A DNA stretch of 64,000 nt. Source: Trichomonas vaginalis G3. Lineage: Eukaryota; Parabasalia; Trichomonadida; Trichomonadidae. This document shows positions 20,701 to 31,374 of this stretch, one piece after another. The position numbers and the translations under genes were made by a program. The notes under the pieces were generated by a model. It was not told the DNA's origin. It searched no databases and saw only the letters and a list, made by a program, of their open reading frames with translations. The stretch spans positions 7,254,001 through 7,318,000 of the forward strand of contig NC_067205.1 in the NCBI RefSeq assembly GCF_026262505.1, read 5' to 3'. Positions within the stretch are counted from its first letter, which is position 1; every line of letters starts with the position of its first letter.

Positions 20701-23700
20701 CTTCATCATTGCAATGATGAGGAGCGGCGTCGATGAATCGGTTTCTCTCGCAGTTTGCCCGATTTTGACAAAATTAATTGCAACAGAGCAAACAGAGATC
20801 GCATTGAGAACATTCCTGAACACATCCATCTCTTCATCTGAGTGGGAGCATAGATTGCCAATTTCTATTTTGGACTACCCAATTTCTTCAATATTAACAA
20901 TGCCAATGTCGAATTCGAAGTTGCAGGAAAGCCTTCTGCAAAGCTGGGTCTCTTGTGTAAGGCAAAACACAAATGAACTCTTGATGTATAACGATTTGGT
21001 CGATATGATGCTGCTTTTCGAAGATGAAAAAAGTTTAGCTTTCGGAGAAATTATTTGCTACTATTCACAGAAGAATTCGTTCTATATTGGTGTTTCTCAA
21101 ACAGCAAATTATGCATTTGCACGATTAGCGAAATACAAGAGAGCATGGATTTGTGCACTTTCAATTTTAGGCGGATTACCATTTACTAAAACAAATTTAC
21201 CACAGATTGTCCAAATAGAGCGACCTGCAGCATGTGGAATAATTCTGGAGATGCTTTGCAACTTGACATCTTTAGTTGCAAGGAACCAAATATTCAAAAC
21301 AGTTGATCCAGAACTCATCGATTTACACGTCAAAGTATTCCAAGTCCTCTCGAACATTAAACAAGACCAGTATGCATATTTCCTACAACCATCAAACGTA
21401 ATTCTAATATATAAACTGTCCAATCTTGGAATTATCCCACAATCATTGGCCAGCCAATCTGATGGCGCTCGCACAGAAAACAACTGGAAAGAAGAAATTG
21501 AGGGCGAGAAACTCACTAAACCACAGCTGAAAACTGTAAAGAGACTCCTTGGTACTGAAAACGAATATATATCGACAATAATATCCCAGGAGGACTTAGT
21601 TGAATCAAAATCCATAATAAATACTAACTACTATGGAGAGTTTCCATTTGATTGCTATGATGATGAGTGGCTAAATGATGTTCCAGGCATCAACCACGTG
21701 ATTAACTTCATCTGCTCTTGTTTATTAGCCGCCGATTCCGAGTTCTTCTGTCTCCTTTTGGAAGATTTGTACACTGGTAACTCCTTGATGTACAGTTCTT
21801 ATAGAAAGTACTTTGGGCCCGAACTTGTTTCTCAACTCTTGATCAAGCTGTCGGACTCTGAAGAGCCAATAGAGATGTATCACATACCTTTGATGGTTTT
21901 CGTTGACAAATGTATTTCACAGAAACAATTTTCCGAAAAATATATTCACATTCTCTCCTTAGTTTTCAACATGATGAAATCAATTGAAATGAGAGGAGAG
22001 TTTGAGAAACTCCTCCAGGACCAAAATTGTCTGAATAGCTATAGGCACTTCTTGCTTGGAAGTTTCATATACGTTCACCACGACTCTTTATTTGAGTTGT
22101 ATCAACTTCTCGCAAATAACAAAAACGTTGTTTTCCACCCAATTATTTTCGAAGATATAAACTTCTCGACATTTTGGATGCACCTAACAAAATCAAACAA
22201 ATTCGATACAGACGATTTAGCCTTATGTATGTCGCTTTTCGTTTCTGTCTTCGATCCAAACATCATCGCAAACTTCAATCCGGATGATGTCAGCTCAGAG
22301 TGGGAGCAGTATTCGTTGACTTTCTTTGGAAATGAGGACGAGAAGAGTGAAAAGAAGCTAGCAAAGGCCAAAGAAATAATCGAAAACGAAAAAACAGTGA
22401 TGAAATTAGTTTCAACTAACACACACATTATGTTTGCCTACAGAGCTGCAAATATTTTCGTGCAAAGCAATATGAGCATCAGGTACATAAACAACTCGCA
22501 GAGAAGACTGGAAAGACAATTCTTCGATTTCTGCAGAACCAAGAAGCAGATTGAGTTGAGATATTCGAAGCCGAACTCATTCCATCTGTCACCAAATCAC
22601 TTACCTGTTTACCAACCGAGAAGCGTTTGCCCGTCTCCATTTGCCGTTCGTTGCCCTCCATTCGAAATTGCAGCTACTCCGGAATATTTCGCAATGAATT
22701 ACATTGAAAAGTTGCAGAGAATCAAAATAATTGATGTATTGGGACAAATCATTGCAAATCCAGAATTATGCTATTTCCATAATGAGGGAAACTTACCTTA
22801 TACATCTCCTTTCGAGTACTCGAAATTTGTTTTCCAGTCAACGAAATCTTTATTGAAATCATTCTACGATACATTTCCTGAGGTTGATGAAAAGATGTCT
22901 CCACTCAAGGTAACGTTTTATTTCTACATCCACGAAATCCCTTCCATTCTTTTCATCGGCGATAAAAAACTCATCATCCTTGTTATGGCAGATTTAGATG
23001 AATCTGGTGGAATCAAACTTTTGAAAGATCCTCCAGGCAGAATTGCTTTTATCCCATTCACAGAAGGCATTTCCCTAAATGAATGGAACACTTCATTGTT
23101 CTGCGGCCACATATGCATATTTGTTGACATAGAAAGCATTCCTTTACTAAGGAAACACATGATTATTCACAAACCAGTTGCCTTACTCATTGACCAGCTT
23201 CTGCAGCCTGAGATCATCCTTTCTTTCAAGTCAGAAGATGTTGCTACAGATTTCGAGAAGTTTTTAAACAAGAAGAGGCTGAGCGTCTATTCTACATTTC
23301 CTTATTTGTTTTCGATTTCATCACAAAGCCTAGCCAGCGAAATGTGGCAAAACTACCAACTTTCCAGTTTCGACTATCTACTATTACTCAACAACTTTGG
23401 AGGAAGAAGTTTCGCTGACTTAGCTCAGTACCCAGTTTTTCCTTGGGTCTCTTCACCAGATTTGGAGCCAAGGGACATGTCCCTCCCAATGGGTCAGCTG
23501 AACCCTCAGAGAGCGGCCCACTTTGACACAACATTCGCCCTTTCAAACCCTCACTATTACTATGGTTTCCACTACAGTTTGCCAGGCGCTGTCTTCTGGC
23601 TCATGATGAGACTTCCTCCTTTCACTTACTTTGGCTGGGATTTGAACTCGGGCTGGGATAACCAAGGAAGATTATTCATGTCTGTTAAAGATGCATATTC

Positions 23701-25114
23701 ATCAGCTTCAGCACGAAATCCTTCCGACCTCAAAGAACTCGTCCCACAAATATATACAGTGCCAGAGTTGTACTTGAACACATGCTCATTAAAATTGCCT
23801 GGAGAAGGTGATGTTAAACTCCCAGATTGGTCGAAGAATTCTCCTGCAGTCTTTATCGATGTGATGAGGAAGACATTGGAGCACTGCGATTCACTGAATG
23901 ATTGGATAGATTTAATATTTGGGTACAAACAGTTAGGAGAAGCTGCTTTACAATGCAAAAACATCTTTTTGCCATCCTCATACCATAACTGCAAGCTTGA
24001 GGACTTAGACATGGATGAGAGTGCTTTTAGCGCTCAAGTTCTGAACTTCGGCCAATGTCCAATTCAATTATTCACAAAGCCACACGCTCAAAGAGAAGAG
24101 ATAGAAAGGTTTTCAATGCTTTTGTTTGAGCAGAAAACATCATTCAGCGAAATTGAACTTAAAAACAAGTTTGCTCTTAGGGAATTCAAAGTTGGACCGA
24201 GTGGAAATGCATTTCCACTCCTCTCAAGTTTGATTCCACCATCATACAACAATTTCGTAGGAATTATGAACTCTAAGCTGTTCATATCTGGCGAAAACTC
24301 GAAGACAGTCATTTATTCGAGCGAGTTCAACTTTGTGAATGATATATCCGTCTCTTCTGATGGTCTCTTCTGCGCTGTTTCATTTAACTTCGGACTCGTC
24401 AAAATATATCAAATCATTTTTGATAAAACTGTTCCAGTTTCTTTGACATTTATAAAGCAGTTGTCATTTGCTTCACATTGTAGAAAATCTTCCATTCTCA
24501 GCTCCGACTACTTGTGCGCAACAAGCACAAGCGATGGAAAAATCGAAATTTGGAATTTCGCAAGTGGAATGACACACAATTTACTTGAATTCGAGAGCCC
24601 ACATACAATGGAATGGGATACATCTGAAGGTGTTCTGACATGCTGCAACTCAAAGATGATTTCACAATTCTCCATTAATGGAATTTTGATCAGAAGTTTC
24701 AATTTCTCTGAAATCTGTAACTGTTTTTGCGTTTTATCAATGGAAAGTTCGTTTGATGGAAAGATCATGCTTTGCGGAATGGATAATGGAAGTGTTGTAT
24801 ATTTGTGCATAGACTCTTCGAGTTCTCAACTCTTCGATTTGGGCAAAAAGTCAGTGTCAAGGATGAAATTAACTAATTGTTTCTCAGATTTGTATAGAGG
24901 TCAATGCTATTTCTGCGATTCAAGAGGTAAAGTTTTCACAGCAAAAATTAAGACTATGGCACAACATAGATCTTGCACAAATTGTAATTTCCCAGCAAAT
25001 TCAACTTGCTCAAGATGCGGAGCAGATATTTGTGAAACATGTGCAATGTCTAATAATGGAATCTGCCAAAATTGTTCGAAGGAAATTGGCGTAATAACAT
25101 CATATAGATTTTAA
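17771..25114 (+). CDS. Giant BEACH-WD40 protein with C-terminal FYVE-like zinc finger
   Basis: 2447 residues in one frame. The order is: helical repeats (1-~670); a concanavalin-A-like domain (~680-775, KSISFWFKV ... GQWHNIILIFD); more helical repeats; a PH-BEACH segment (~1700-1845); a full BEACH domain (~1855-2130); a WD40-type propeller (~2150-2390); and a cysteine-rich finger (~2400-2435). BEACH hallmarks include SSFDYLLLLNNFGGRSFADL, YPVFPWV, HYYYGFHYS and the later LPDWS and FGYKQLG. The finger has CxxC pairs (CTNCNF, CSRCGAD, CETC, CQNC) spaced like FYVE-type zinc-binding domains. BEACH proteins of this layout (WDFY3/ALFY and neurobeachin relatives) scaffold membrane and autophagy or lysosome trafficking; the ending WD40-FYVE is the ALFY arrangement. 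The role in this organism is inferred from family. Confidence 0.92.
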   Translation: MFRGLGKLFGVQKDQDNSPKSTINEEQMDIINLFGQNIELIESFDSDSDKIALLKRVIVQFDSTFGSLQPNDVRNQEIKTILEKFCYLCGTYGTHLLNDLQISIELFSCLTVISSLFSNLPKAESFISLLCGIIQNSKTENLILKKSYGIITLLFTSMPFFVEFGEVDGFSLVFSSFFMTNAKTDIQSFWVHLLFHVVPPDFYKINPSDTILDIFINSLITNEGIHFESCAQFIGSYIACFSIHHPNIIEEFCELGGFDLLSTFIIKHCGPCVREITEILLNSTHANVIIIKFIMNIYLNENTTQLVRKQVLEAFIAFTKANPNLRQQIFSVSPLSLWILKPPKIDGKSLESLIIFTTEMVSRNIVDAKSILSPLLSISAPPPDTEVPTSLILSLVLNETQRSKLSPADLIESKFLEDFILIPDDKQLAWFMSAHQEFLKLAQIAYSSPSAQEWRFPVIQAFIKASQHLSDFPSFVNFLSALFTSNFSTQIVHLLLNFLNSNDLVRLLCQELVKRQEAPGFFFEANGLQICCDYVKENPESAERILQIFASAACHEQQPEIDNFLNELDLDHPIFSVKREVLEQICFGSRKTHCVRIPSLLPYVSDYDSDLPSNQYLAGRFAIPAYERRNIEFEKIPHINKIINRYIDVKYLGNLTKLGKYFDANSDCFPVVELSKTSRPSTARVPFNAKSISFWFKVIDKEQKSCQILAAGSLTISIFNSKIHVNTNKEVLTATHVGGQWHNIILIFDTQRNSISKVTVYADGSELGVFKGMDEQVPNEILFGDNQGPMMTNVLISSNLLVSNNDLNAQYVYKQGPKSSFNGEQISAIITDRSSINVGYLGIAIYFTNFVEIEKLFEIAEKFDNFEDFRDLLIGLISIRLCNSDVLDIPKFYTRFTLSLKRKNEMVSENILSFLNSIPFTKSSRTERTQALFYVLTDIELFNVISHEASVQFLQFVTATLGAYFDLTELFKLDTANFIIAMMRSGVDESVSLAVCPILTKLIATEQTEIALRTFLNTSISSSEWEHRLPISILDYPISSILTMPMSNSKLQESLLQSWVSCVRQNTNELLMYNDLVDMMLLFEDEKSLAFGEIICYYSQKNSFYIGVSQTANYAFARLAKYKRAWICALSILGGLPFTKTNLPQIVQIERPAACGIILEMLCNLTSLVARNQIFKTVDPELIDLHVKVFQVLSNIKQDQYAYFLQPSNVILIYKLSNLGIIPQSLASQSDGARTENNWKEEIEGEKLTKPQLKTVKRLLGTENEYISTIISQEDLVESKSIINTNYYGEFPFDCYDDEWLNDVPGINHVINFICSCLLAADSEFFCLLLEDLYTGNSLMYSSYRKYFGPELVSQLLIKLSDSEEPIEMYHIPLMVFVDKCISQKQFSEKYIHILSLVFNMMKSIEMRGEFEKLLQDQNCLNSYRHFLLGSFIYVHHDSLFELYQLLANNKNVVFHPIIFEDINFSTFWMHLTKSNKFDTDDLALCMSLFVSVFDPNIIANFNPDDVSSEWEQYSLTFFGNEDEKSEKKLAKAKEIIENEKTVMKLVSTNTHIMFAYRAANIFVQSNMSIRYINNSQRRLERQFFDFCRTKKQIELRYSKPNSFHLSPNHLPVYQPRSVCPSPFAVRCPPFEIAATPEYFAMNYIEKLQRIKIIDVLGQIIANPELCYFHNEGNLPYTSPFEYSKFVFQSTKSLLKSFYDTFPEVDEKMSPLKVTFYFYIHEIPSILFIGDKKLIILVMADLDESGGIKLLKDPPGRIAFIPFTEGISLNEWNTSLFCGHICIFVDIESIPLLRKHMIIHKPVALLIDQLLQPEIILSFKSEDVATDFEKFLNKKRLSVYSTFPYLFSISSQSLASEMWQNYQLSSFDYLLLLNNFGGRSFADLAQYPVFPWVSSPDLEPRDMSLPMGQLNPQRAAHFDTTFALSNPHYYYGFHYSLPGAVFWLMMRLPPFTYFGWDLNSGWDNQGRLFMSVKDAYSSASARNPSDLKELVPQIYTVPELYLNTCSLKLPGEGDVKLPDWSKNSPAVFIDVMRKTLEHCDSLNDWIDLIFGYKQLGEAALQCKNIFLPSSYHNCKLEDLDMDESAFSAQVLNFGQCPIQLFTKPHAQREEIERFSMLLFEQKTSFSEIELKNKFALREFKVGPSGNAFPLLSSLIPPSYNNFVGIMNSKLFISGENSKTVIYSSEFNFVNDISVSSDGLFCAVSFNFGLVKIYQIIFDKTVPVSLTFIKQLSFASHCRKSSILSSDYLCATSTSDGKIEIWNFASGMTHNLLEFESPHTMEWDTSEGVLTCCNSKMISQFSINGILIRSFNFSEICNCFCVLSMESSFDGKIMLCGMDNGSVVYLCIDSSSSQLFDLGKKSVSRMKLTNCFSDLYRGQCYFCDSRGKVFTAKIKTMAQHRSCTNCNFPANSTCSRCGADICETCAMSNNGICQNCSKEIGVITSYRF

Positions 25115-25585
25115 TTTATATAGATATTTAAATATTCTTTTTCTTTGTTTTATTTTAATCACTATCATATCGATTTTTTTATGGGAAAGATTAAAAAAAA
25201 AAGATACAAACAGTTTCTATAAGTACAAAAGAGGATGTTACACATTTGAGTAATTTTTAGTCTCTACACTATTTCAATATAAGCTCCATTTTTAAACAGT
25301 TTTTAAAAATCGAGCATTGAAAAGTGTGATGAGACTTTGCTATTTGATTTTTCAATTCAATTGAATATTGAATTATCCCTTTTCTATATCTTTGTCAATT
25401 CTGAGATAATAAGGATATGATTATTTTCACTATAGTTAAATTTTTTCTGAAAAATTCTGAGAGGTGTGCAATATTGAAAAGTCTACAATTAATTTTTTAT
25501 ATACAAATTAAATTCATTTTATTATAATTTTATTTTATAAATCATTCTAAATTTTAGAATGATTTTTTTTTTCTCTTTCAAAATT
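25115..25585. other. Intergenic region, no gene seen
   Basis: About 470 bases, AT-rich. Near 25316 lies ATTGAAAAGTGTGATGAGAC, whose reverse complement occurs near 30163. No gene is seen. Confidence 0.45.
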
Positions 25586-26353
25586 ATGAATGAAGATGAT
25601 TCCGATTACAATGTTTATCTCAGATATAAAAAGAAAAAGCGTTATAACCGAAGGAAGACAGATAAGAACAAGCAGGAGAAAGTTATTTATCAAGGTGATG
25701 AGAGTTTTATGAATGTTGTTCATCCATTGGAACAATATTGCAGCTCAGAATGGAAAAAATCTTCACCACTTCAAATGGCTATAATGGATTGCATTATAAA
25801 GAAAGGCGGATCTGCTTCCGAAAAAGATATTTTAGATTATATTCGTGAAAAGTGGGATATTATAAATAAATACTCAAAAAGAGGCTCACTCATTGAATTA
25901 AATTTACGAGTTGTTCGCCTAAATTGTGCTGTGAAGAAAAGAGGCCGACATTTATTTGTTCATGATCCTAATTCAATTGATCATTGGATGCTAAATACAA
26001 AATTAAGAAAAAACAGCAAATATGCAAATAATCGGGCTAACACAAATCAAAACTTTGAAGGAAATAATGAAATTATCGAGAAAAAGGAAGAAATTGAAAC
26101 AGATTCATCAGAACATTCTGAAGAAAGTAGCGATCTATTTGAAACCATTATCCTCCGTTTTTTGACAGATAATTTACTTCCGCATACTTTTAACGAAATT
26201 TGCGAACAGATGCTTCAGTATAAGAATAATCCTGGCCTTTTTTCTAAATTACCACACGAAAGAAGAGTTAAAGCAATTTTAATTTCATTTAGATGTAACA
26301 AAATTATCACGTGTGACACACAGTCAAAGACATGGATACTTAATGATATATAA
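25586..26353 (+). CDS. Putative winged-helix DNA-binding protein
   Basis: 255 residues from the ATG at 25586. An in-frame ATG nine codons earlier would add only a hydrophobic stub. The start is acidic then basic (YKKKKRYNRRKTDK). A globular segment follows (about 45-145: SPLQMAIMDCIIKKGGSASEKDILDYIREKW ... VKKRGRHLFVH), which reads as helix-helix-turn-helix-wing. An acidic Ser-rich linker (EHSEESSD) and a second similar segment (about 180-254, ending TWILND) complete it. The repeated pattern suggests two winged-helix units. The trichomonad Inr-binding protein family (IBP39) has a winged-helix Inr domain and a second C-terminal domain, so a relative of IBP39 is one candidate, but I cannot confirm it. 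Membership is inferred from predicted fold only. Confidence 0.6.
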   Translation: MNEDDSDYNVYLRYKKKKRYNRRKTDKNKQEKVIYQGDESFMNVVHPLEQYCSSEWKKSSPLQMAIMDCIIKKGGSASEKDILDYIREKWDIINKYSKRGSLIELNLRVVRLNCAVKKRGRHLFVHDPNSIDHWMLNTKLRKNSKYANNRANTNQNFEGNNEIIEKKEEIETDSSEHSEESSDLFETIILRFLTDNLLPHTFNEICEQMLQYKNNPGLFSKLPHERRVKAILISFRCNKIITCDTQSKTWILNDI

Positions 26354-26743
26354 GAATTTTTATCATGACATCATATGGCCATTTATTTATTAGTTTTATT
26401 TATCTCTATCTTTTTTAATAGAGAAAAATTCTATTTCTACGTTTCTCATATATTGAAGGTATAAAATAATTTTAAATGTTTCTTGTTAGTTCTTAATAAA
26501 TTTATTTCCTTTCTATTTATACTGATAATCGTTTTTTGAACAAAAAATTGATAATTGAAATTTTTAAATAAATTCCCCTTATTGATATATATTCAATTGC
26601 AATAATAATTGTTTTATTCCAATTTATGGTCATTTGAATTTTTGAACTTTCAATTTTGTTATGCCTCAAATATTTTTTCTTAAATTTATTTGACAACTTG
26701 AACTGATCGTAATTGAATAAAATTTCATGAAAAATAAAATTCT
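26354..26743. other. Intergenic region, no gene seen
   Basis: About 390 very AT-rich bases between the winged-helix gene and the TTAA-flanked element. I see nothing else in it. Confidence 0.5.
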
Positions 26744-27785
26744 TTAAGGGTGCACCCGTATGTACGTTTATTTGAGAGGAGGAGGATTACCCTCTCAATT
26801 TTGAGGGATTCGTTAGTTTATTTTCTCGATGAATATGCAATAAAATTTGATTTTTACCTTATCAATATACTTCATATAATATACACATGTTCATGTAAAA
26901 ACTTTTTTCCAAAATCCTCAGGAATTAAGGGATTTTTGAATTTTAAGAATTTTTTTCGAATTTTTTCGAAAAAAAAATATTTTCAGAACAGCCTTAACGG
27001 CTAAGATTTAGGAACAATGTTAAGTATCAAAAAGAAAGGAGGTCTGATATAGACAACATATATCGTTGAAGGTTGAAAAAATCTCTAATATTTGAGCCCA
27101 AAATTTCAAATTTTAATTTTTTGAAAAAGAGGCCACCCGTATGTACGTTTATTTGAGAGGAGGATTATATTTTTGAAAGGGTGAAACATTATGAATATGT
27201 TAATTATATAATAAATGTATTATTATAAAAAAGAAAAAATAAAGCACGTGAAAATTTTTCTTTCTTGATTTTTTACAAAATCTACTTAGAATTATGCAAA
27301 AATGACTAAATAATTATAAATTTCAAGTTAAATTTTAATTTTGATAAATAATTTAAATTTCAAAAATAAGTTCAGTTCGACCTATGTATGTAGTAATTCC
27401 TCGATAAAGTGCCAAAACCCTATTAAAATATATGAACATTTTCAACATTTTAATGTTTTTATTTAAAAATTTGATGGAATATGAGCTTCAAACAATTATT
27501 ATGTAAATAAAAATAATTAAATATATGTATTTATTCGTATTACAACCGTAGTAAGTCGATTCTTCCTTTCTTCTACTGAGGTTTGAATTTGATTTCGAAT
27601 TGTAAAGAGATTCAAAGGGAAAATACTAACGGATAAAAACTACCTCCATGAAAGGGTCATAATGGAGTCAAGTTGTATTTTTTGATATTTTTTGCTTTTC
27701 GAGCCTAAATAGGTAGCCAAGATAATGCCTAAAAATAAGGTTCTAAATTCTGAAGTTTACATGATCCTCTCGTGTGCACCCTTAA
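26744..27785. mobile_element. Non-autonomous element with TTAA target duplication
   Basis: TTAA occurs at 26744-26747 and 27782-27785. Directly inside are GGGTGCACCCG on the left and, read inward from the right, GGGTGCACACG, which is a short inverted repeat. A ~28-base stretch just inside the left end (ACCCGTATGTACGTTTATTT and on) recurs near 27134, so the left subterminal region is duplicated internally. No transposase frame exists in the ~1 kb. TTAA duplications are made by piggyBac and Kolobok transposases; which one applies cannot be told from the ends alone. The element abuts the broken 5' end of the Pmp-like gene. Confidence 0.65.
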
Positions 27786-27808
27786 CAAATTGAGTCATGA
27801 ACACCTAA

Positions 27809-29386
27809 ATTATATTCGAAACGAACAAGCGTCATTATCTCAACAAAATATTAAAAAAATTCGATGATGAATCTAATTTTATACAAATTTTCGGAGAAAA
27901 TCTAAATTCGAGCCTTTTTACAGGAAACATAGCACATTCATCAGGTGGTGCTATATCAATCAATAGAATTAAAGATGTTTATATCACTACCACAAAATTC
28001 ATCAAAAATACTGCAAATCATCATGCCGGAACCATAGAAACCATTTGTGAGACTAGAGAATTTAAAAACAATAATTATGGTCTTACAATCTCAAACTGTG
28101 AATTTAATTCAAATTCTGCTGGAAATTACACAAATAACGAAATGGATGTAAGGAACGATACAACCACTAAATATAATTTTAACATGTATAGTGCCTTTCC
28201 ACATTTTATCAAAGCTCGAGGTTGTGCGGGTATTTTTGCCGTTGGAACAAATCTTTATACAGAAAAATGCAGTTTTAAATCGAATAAGATGATATATGGC
28301 GGATCATTTGATAATGCCCATGATGTCGGCGTTGATGTAATGCTATATAATGAAGATGAGATTCCTATTTTTTGGTATACAGTCAACGATTGCTTTAGAG
28401 ATTGGCATCTTTCCACTTCTTTGATTGGGAAAGGATATATTCAATTTGTTAACAATTCTGATTGTACGCATAATGACTCTTATCCAATAACAGAAACTTA
28501 TAATGTATCAATTCCAAAAGCAACATCAAGTAATGCAGTTTCAAAAATTGAAACATCCTCTGTTCCAGATCCAACTAGCTATACATTTGTTGCAACTCCG
28601 ATTACAAAATTGCCAATGGCTACAACTCAGAGTGTAAATTTTTCTCATGCTTCCATTTACACAAAAACAACAAAATTTTCATATATACCATCATTAGAAC
28701 GCACTCCACCACCAACACTGCATACTACTCCAATCCAAACTCCCGAATTTACTTTATTCCCATCAACACCATTACCAACACTTAAACCCAATGAAACAGA
28801 ATCAATTATTGAAACATTGACACAAATTTTGACAACCACAAAAATCATTGAATCATCTTCAACACTCGTTGAAACAAACATTACGGAGTATACCCTTACA
28901 AATACGACATCATCAACAACTGCTGAGGAGACATTAACTTACTTCGAAACTTATATCAATTCAACAATTATTCGCAAAACATTGATTTCTCAAGTTACTT
29001 TTTATGTTGTTCCAACATCAATTTATATCATAACAAATGTTACATACATCACTATCATATATGTTGAAGATAATACACACGCAAGCTCCATGAAATCATC
29101 AACTGTAATTCTTATATCAGCCATTGTTATTGCATCCATTTTCTGTTTAGCTTTGATTGGCATTACATTATACAGAAAATCTCGTGATGCACCATCAACA
29201 AGCTCTACTTTCGAAGAAACTGCCGACTTAGATGATGATCCTGAACGTACTATGACCGATATTCATTTCCTTGAGGATGATACACCAGATATCGCTGTGC
29301 AAAATTTAGGTGAAGATGAAATGTTCGAACCTACGAATCAATCCAATCTTGAAGATGATGATAAGTTCCTCCATGGTGATTTCTAA
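27809..29386 (+). pseudogene. 5'-truncated Pmp-like beta-helix surface protein
   Basis: The frame is open from 27809 to the stop at 29386 (about 525 codons), but the first in-frame ATG is at 28142. The repeat-bearing part therefore has no start of its own. Upstream codons read GNIAHSSGGAISIN, FIKNTANHHAG and FNSNSAGN. These are the GGAI and FxxN motifs of Chlamydia-like polymorphic membrane proteins found in trichomonads. After about residue 250 comes a long Ser/Thr/Pro-rich stalk, one transmembrane span (STVILISAIVIASIFCLALIG) and an acidic cytoplasmic tail of ~65 residues. It would be a type I surface adhesin-like protein. The missing signal peptide and N-terminal repeats, with the TTAA element 24 bases upstream, suggest disruption by insertion or deletion. 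Confidence 0.7.
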
Positions 29387-30737
29387 TCGTGTTTGTATTA
29401 TATGTTTGTATTTTATATAAAATTTTAATGAAATTATTTATGAATTCAAATATTATCAATTTAACATAATAAAATCCCAAAATATTTTAATAGTGCCTAA
29501 AGAAAATAAGATATTGAAGCATTTATAATAATGGAAAAAAAATTATGGAGTGCTACCAGGCTCAATAGTTAACTCAAAGCGAGATGTTATATTATTCACT
29601 AAATGGGATTTATCAAAGGATCTGAAAAATTGAAATATATTCATCAACGCAAACCATTTATGGAATAAATAGGGCCAAAAATATACATATACATGGTATT
29701 TTGTGAAATTATGCCTTGAAATAGCATTCATTGAAAATATTAAATTTGCTGCCAGCTAGGATTTTTAGAAAAGTATTAAACAATTTACAGTGACTTGAAT
29801 TGGTGTTTGCTGACATAATTTAAAAAACTTTATAAATTTGAGAAATCAAAAATTGGTTCAAATAATAGAGAATTTCATTCTTTATAAATATAAAATATCG
29901 ATCATATAAATATTTCCTTTACTTTTGTATACAATATTTCAGAAATAATTGAAGAATTGAATATGACTGGTTATTTTCAATTCAATGCATCACATTCAAT
30001 ATGCTATTCTTATAATAATCAATTAGGTATATTTTTTATTTACGATATGAATTTTTAATGAAGTATCTTTTTGAAATGAAGTATGGTTGTACAATAAAAT
30101 TTCTTCCAATTATAAAACCATAAAATAATTCAAATAAGAGTAAATGTTAATGAATTTTGCAAGTCTCATCACACTTTTCAATATTGTTATAGACCGAAAA
30201 TAGATTTTTTCGGTTTTCTCTTCAAATAATTGAAAGAATGATACTATTATAGGTTTATTATATTATATAGCATATAATCATGCTATAGCCGAAAATTATA
30301 AGTTTTGAGAAGATTGAATATAACACAAATAAATTTGAATGTAAGTTAAATTGCTTGTTGTTTTTAATAGCTATCTAATGAGAAATCCAATATTGCAAAA
30401 TTCAAATTGAATGATTGAAAGAACAGAAAAAGTCATTCTTTTCAATTTCGAATATGTTTCATTGTATTTATAATTATATGGCAAATAAGATATTTAAACT
30501 TGATTTTTGAAGGAAAATTCACAAAATTGAATACATTCAAATAATTTTTATTCAAAAATAAACTAGTTATTTGAGTTTATTACCAATTATCTATTCAAAC
30601 TACAAAGTTTGTAATTTAAAATATTTTGTGAGATCAGATTGAATTAATTCAAGGTTCTTTTCAATTAATATTAATGACCATATTACGCATTTTCGAACAT
30701 TCTAAACCAAATATATAAAAATGGGAGACGAATGTTA
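29387..30737. other. Intergenic region, no gene seen
   Basis: 1.35 kb of AT-rich DNA without a convincing frame. It contains the inverted partner (near 30163) of a 20-base sequence found near 25316. Confidence 0.5.
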
Positions 30738-31212
30738 AATTTTCTAGACATGGGGGAGTTGTTTACCGAGTTTTAGCTCTTATCTCTAACAAAAAATTAA
30801 TTTTTAAAAAAAAGACCGAATACGTTTCACAGCGAGAAAAAAATAAAAGGCAAGATAGAATTTTCTAGACATAAAGAAGTTGTTTACCGAGTTTTAGCTC
30901 TTATCTCTAACAAAAAATTAATTTTTAAAAAAAAGACCGAATACGTTTCACAGCGAGAAAAAAAATAAAAGGCAAGATATAATTTTCTAGACATAAAGAA
31001 GTTGTTTACCGAGTTTTAGCTCTTATCTCTAACAAAAAATTAATTTTAAAAAAAATGACCGAATACGTTTCACAGCGAGAAAAAAATAAAAGGCAAGATA
31101 TAATTTTCTAGACATAAAGAAGTTGTTTACCGAGTTTTAGCTCTTATCTCTAACAAAAAATTAATTTTTAAAAAAAAGACCGAATACGTTTCACAGCGAG
31201 AAAAAAATAAAA
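30738..31212 (+). repeat. Four tandem ~121-bp repeats upstream of the integrase gene
   Basis: Units begin near 30738, 30859, 30981 and 31102. Each contains TTTTCTAGACATAAAGAAG (the first unit differs: ATGGGGG), GTTTACCGAGTTTTAGCTC and GACCGAATACGTTTCACAG, then an A-rich run. The repeats are nearly identical. They stop about 165 bases before the integrase Inr, so they may be a subterminal repeat or promoter-side array of the element that owned the integrase. Confidence 0.85.
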
Positions 31213-31374
31213 CTGTACACTGATTTTCATTTCCAGTCACTTTACTTATTATTTTTTCTTTTTTTCATTTTAATTATAAATTATTTCATAATACATTTAT
31301 TTACGTTACCATTTTCTTTTTTCTTTTGAATTCCATACTAGACACTTATAGAATATTTTGATTGTTAACGTACT

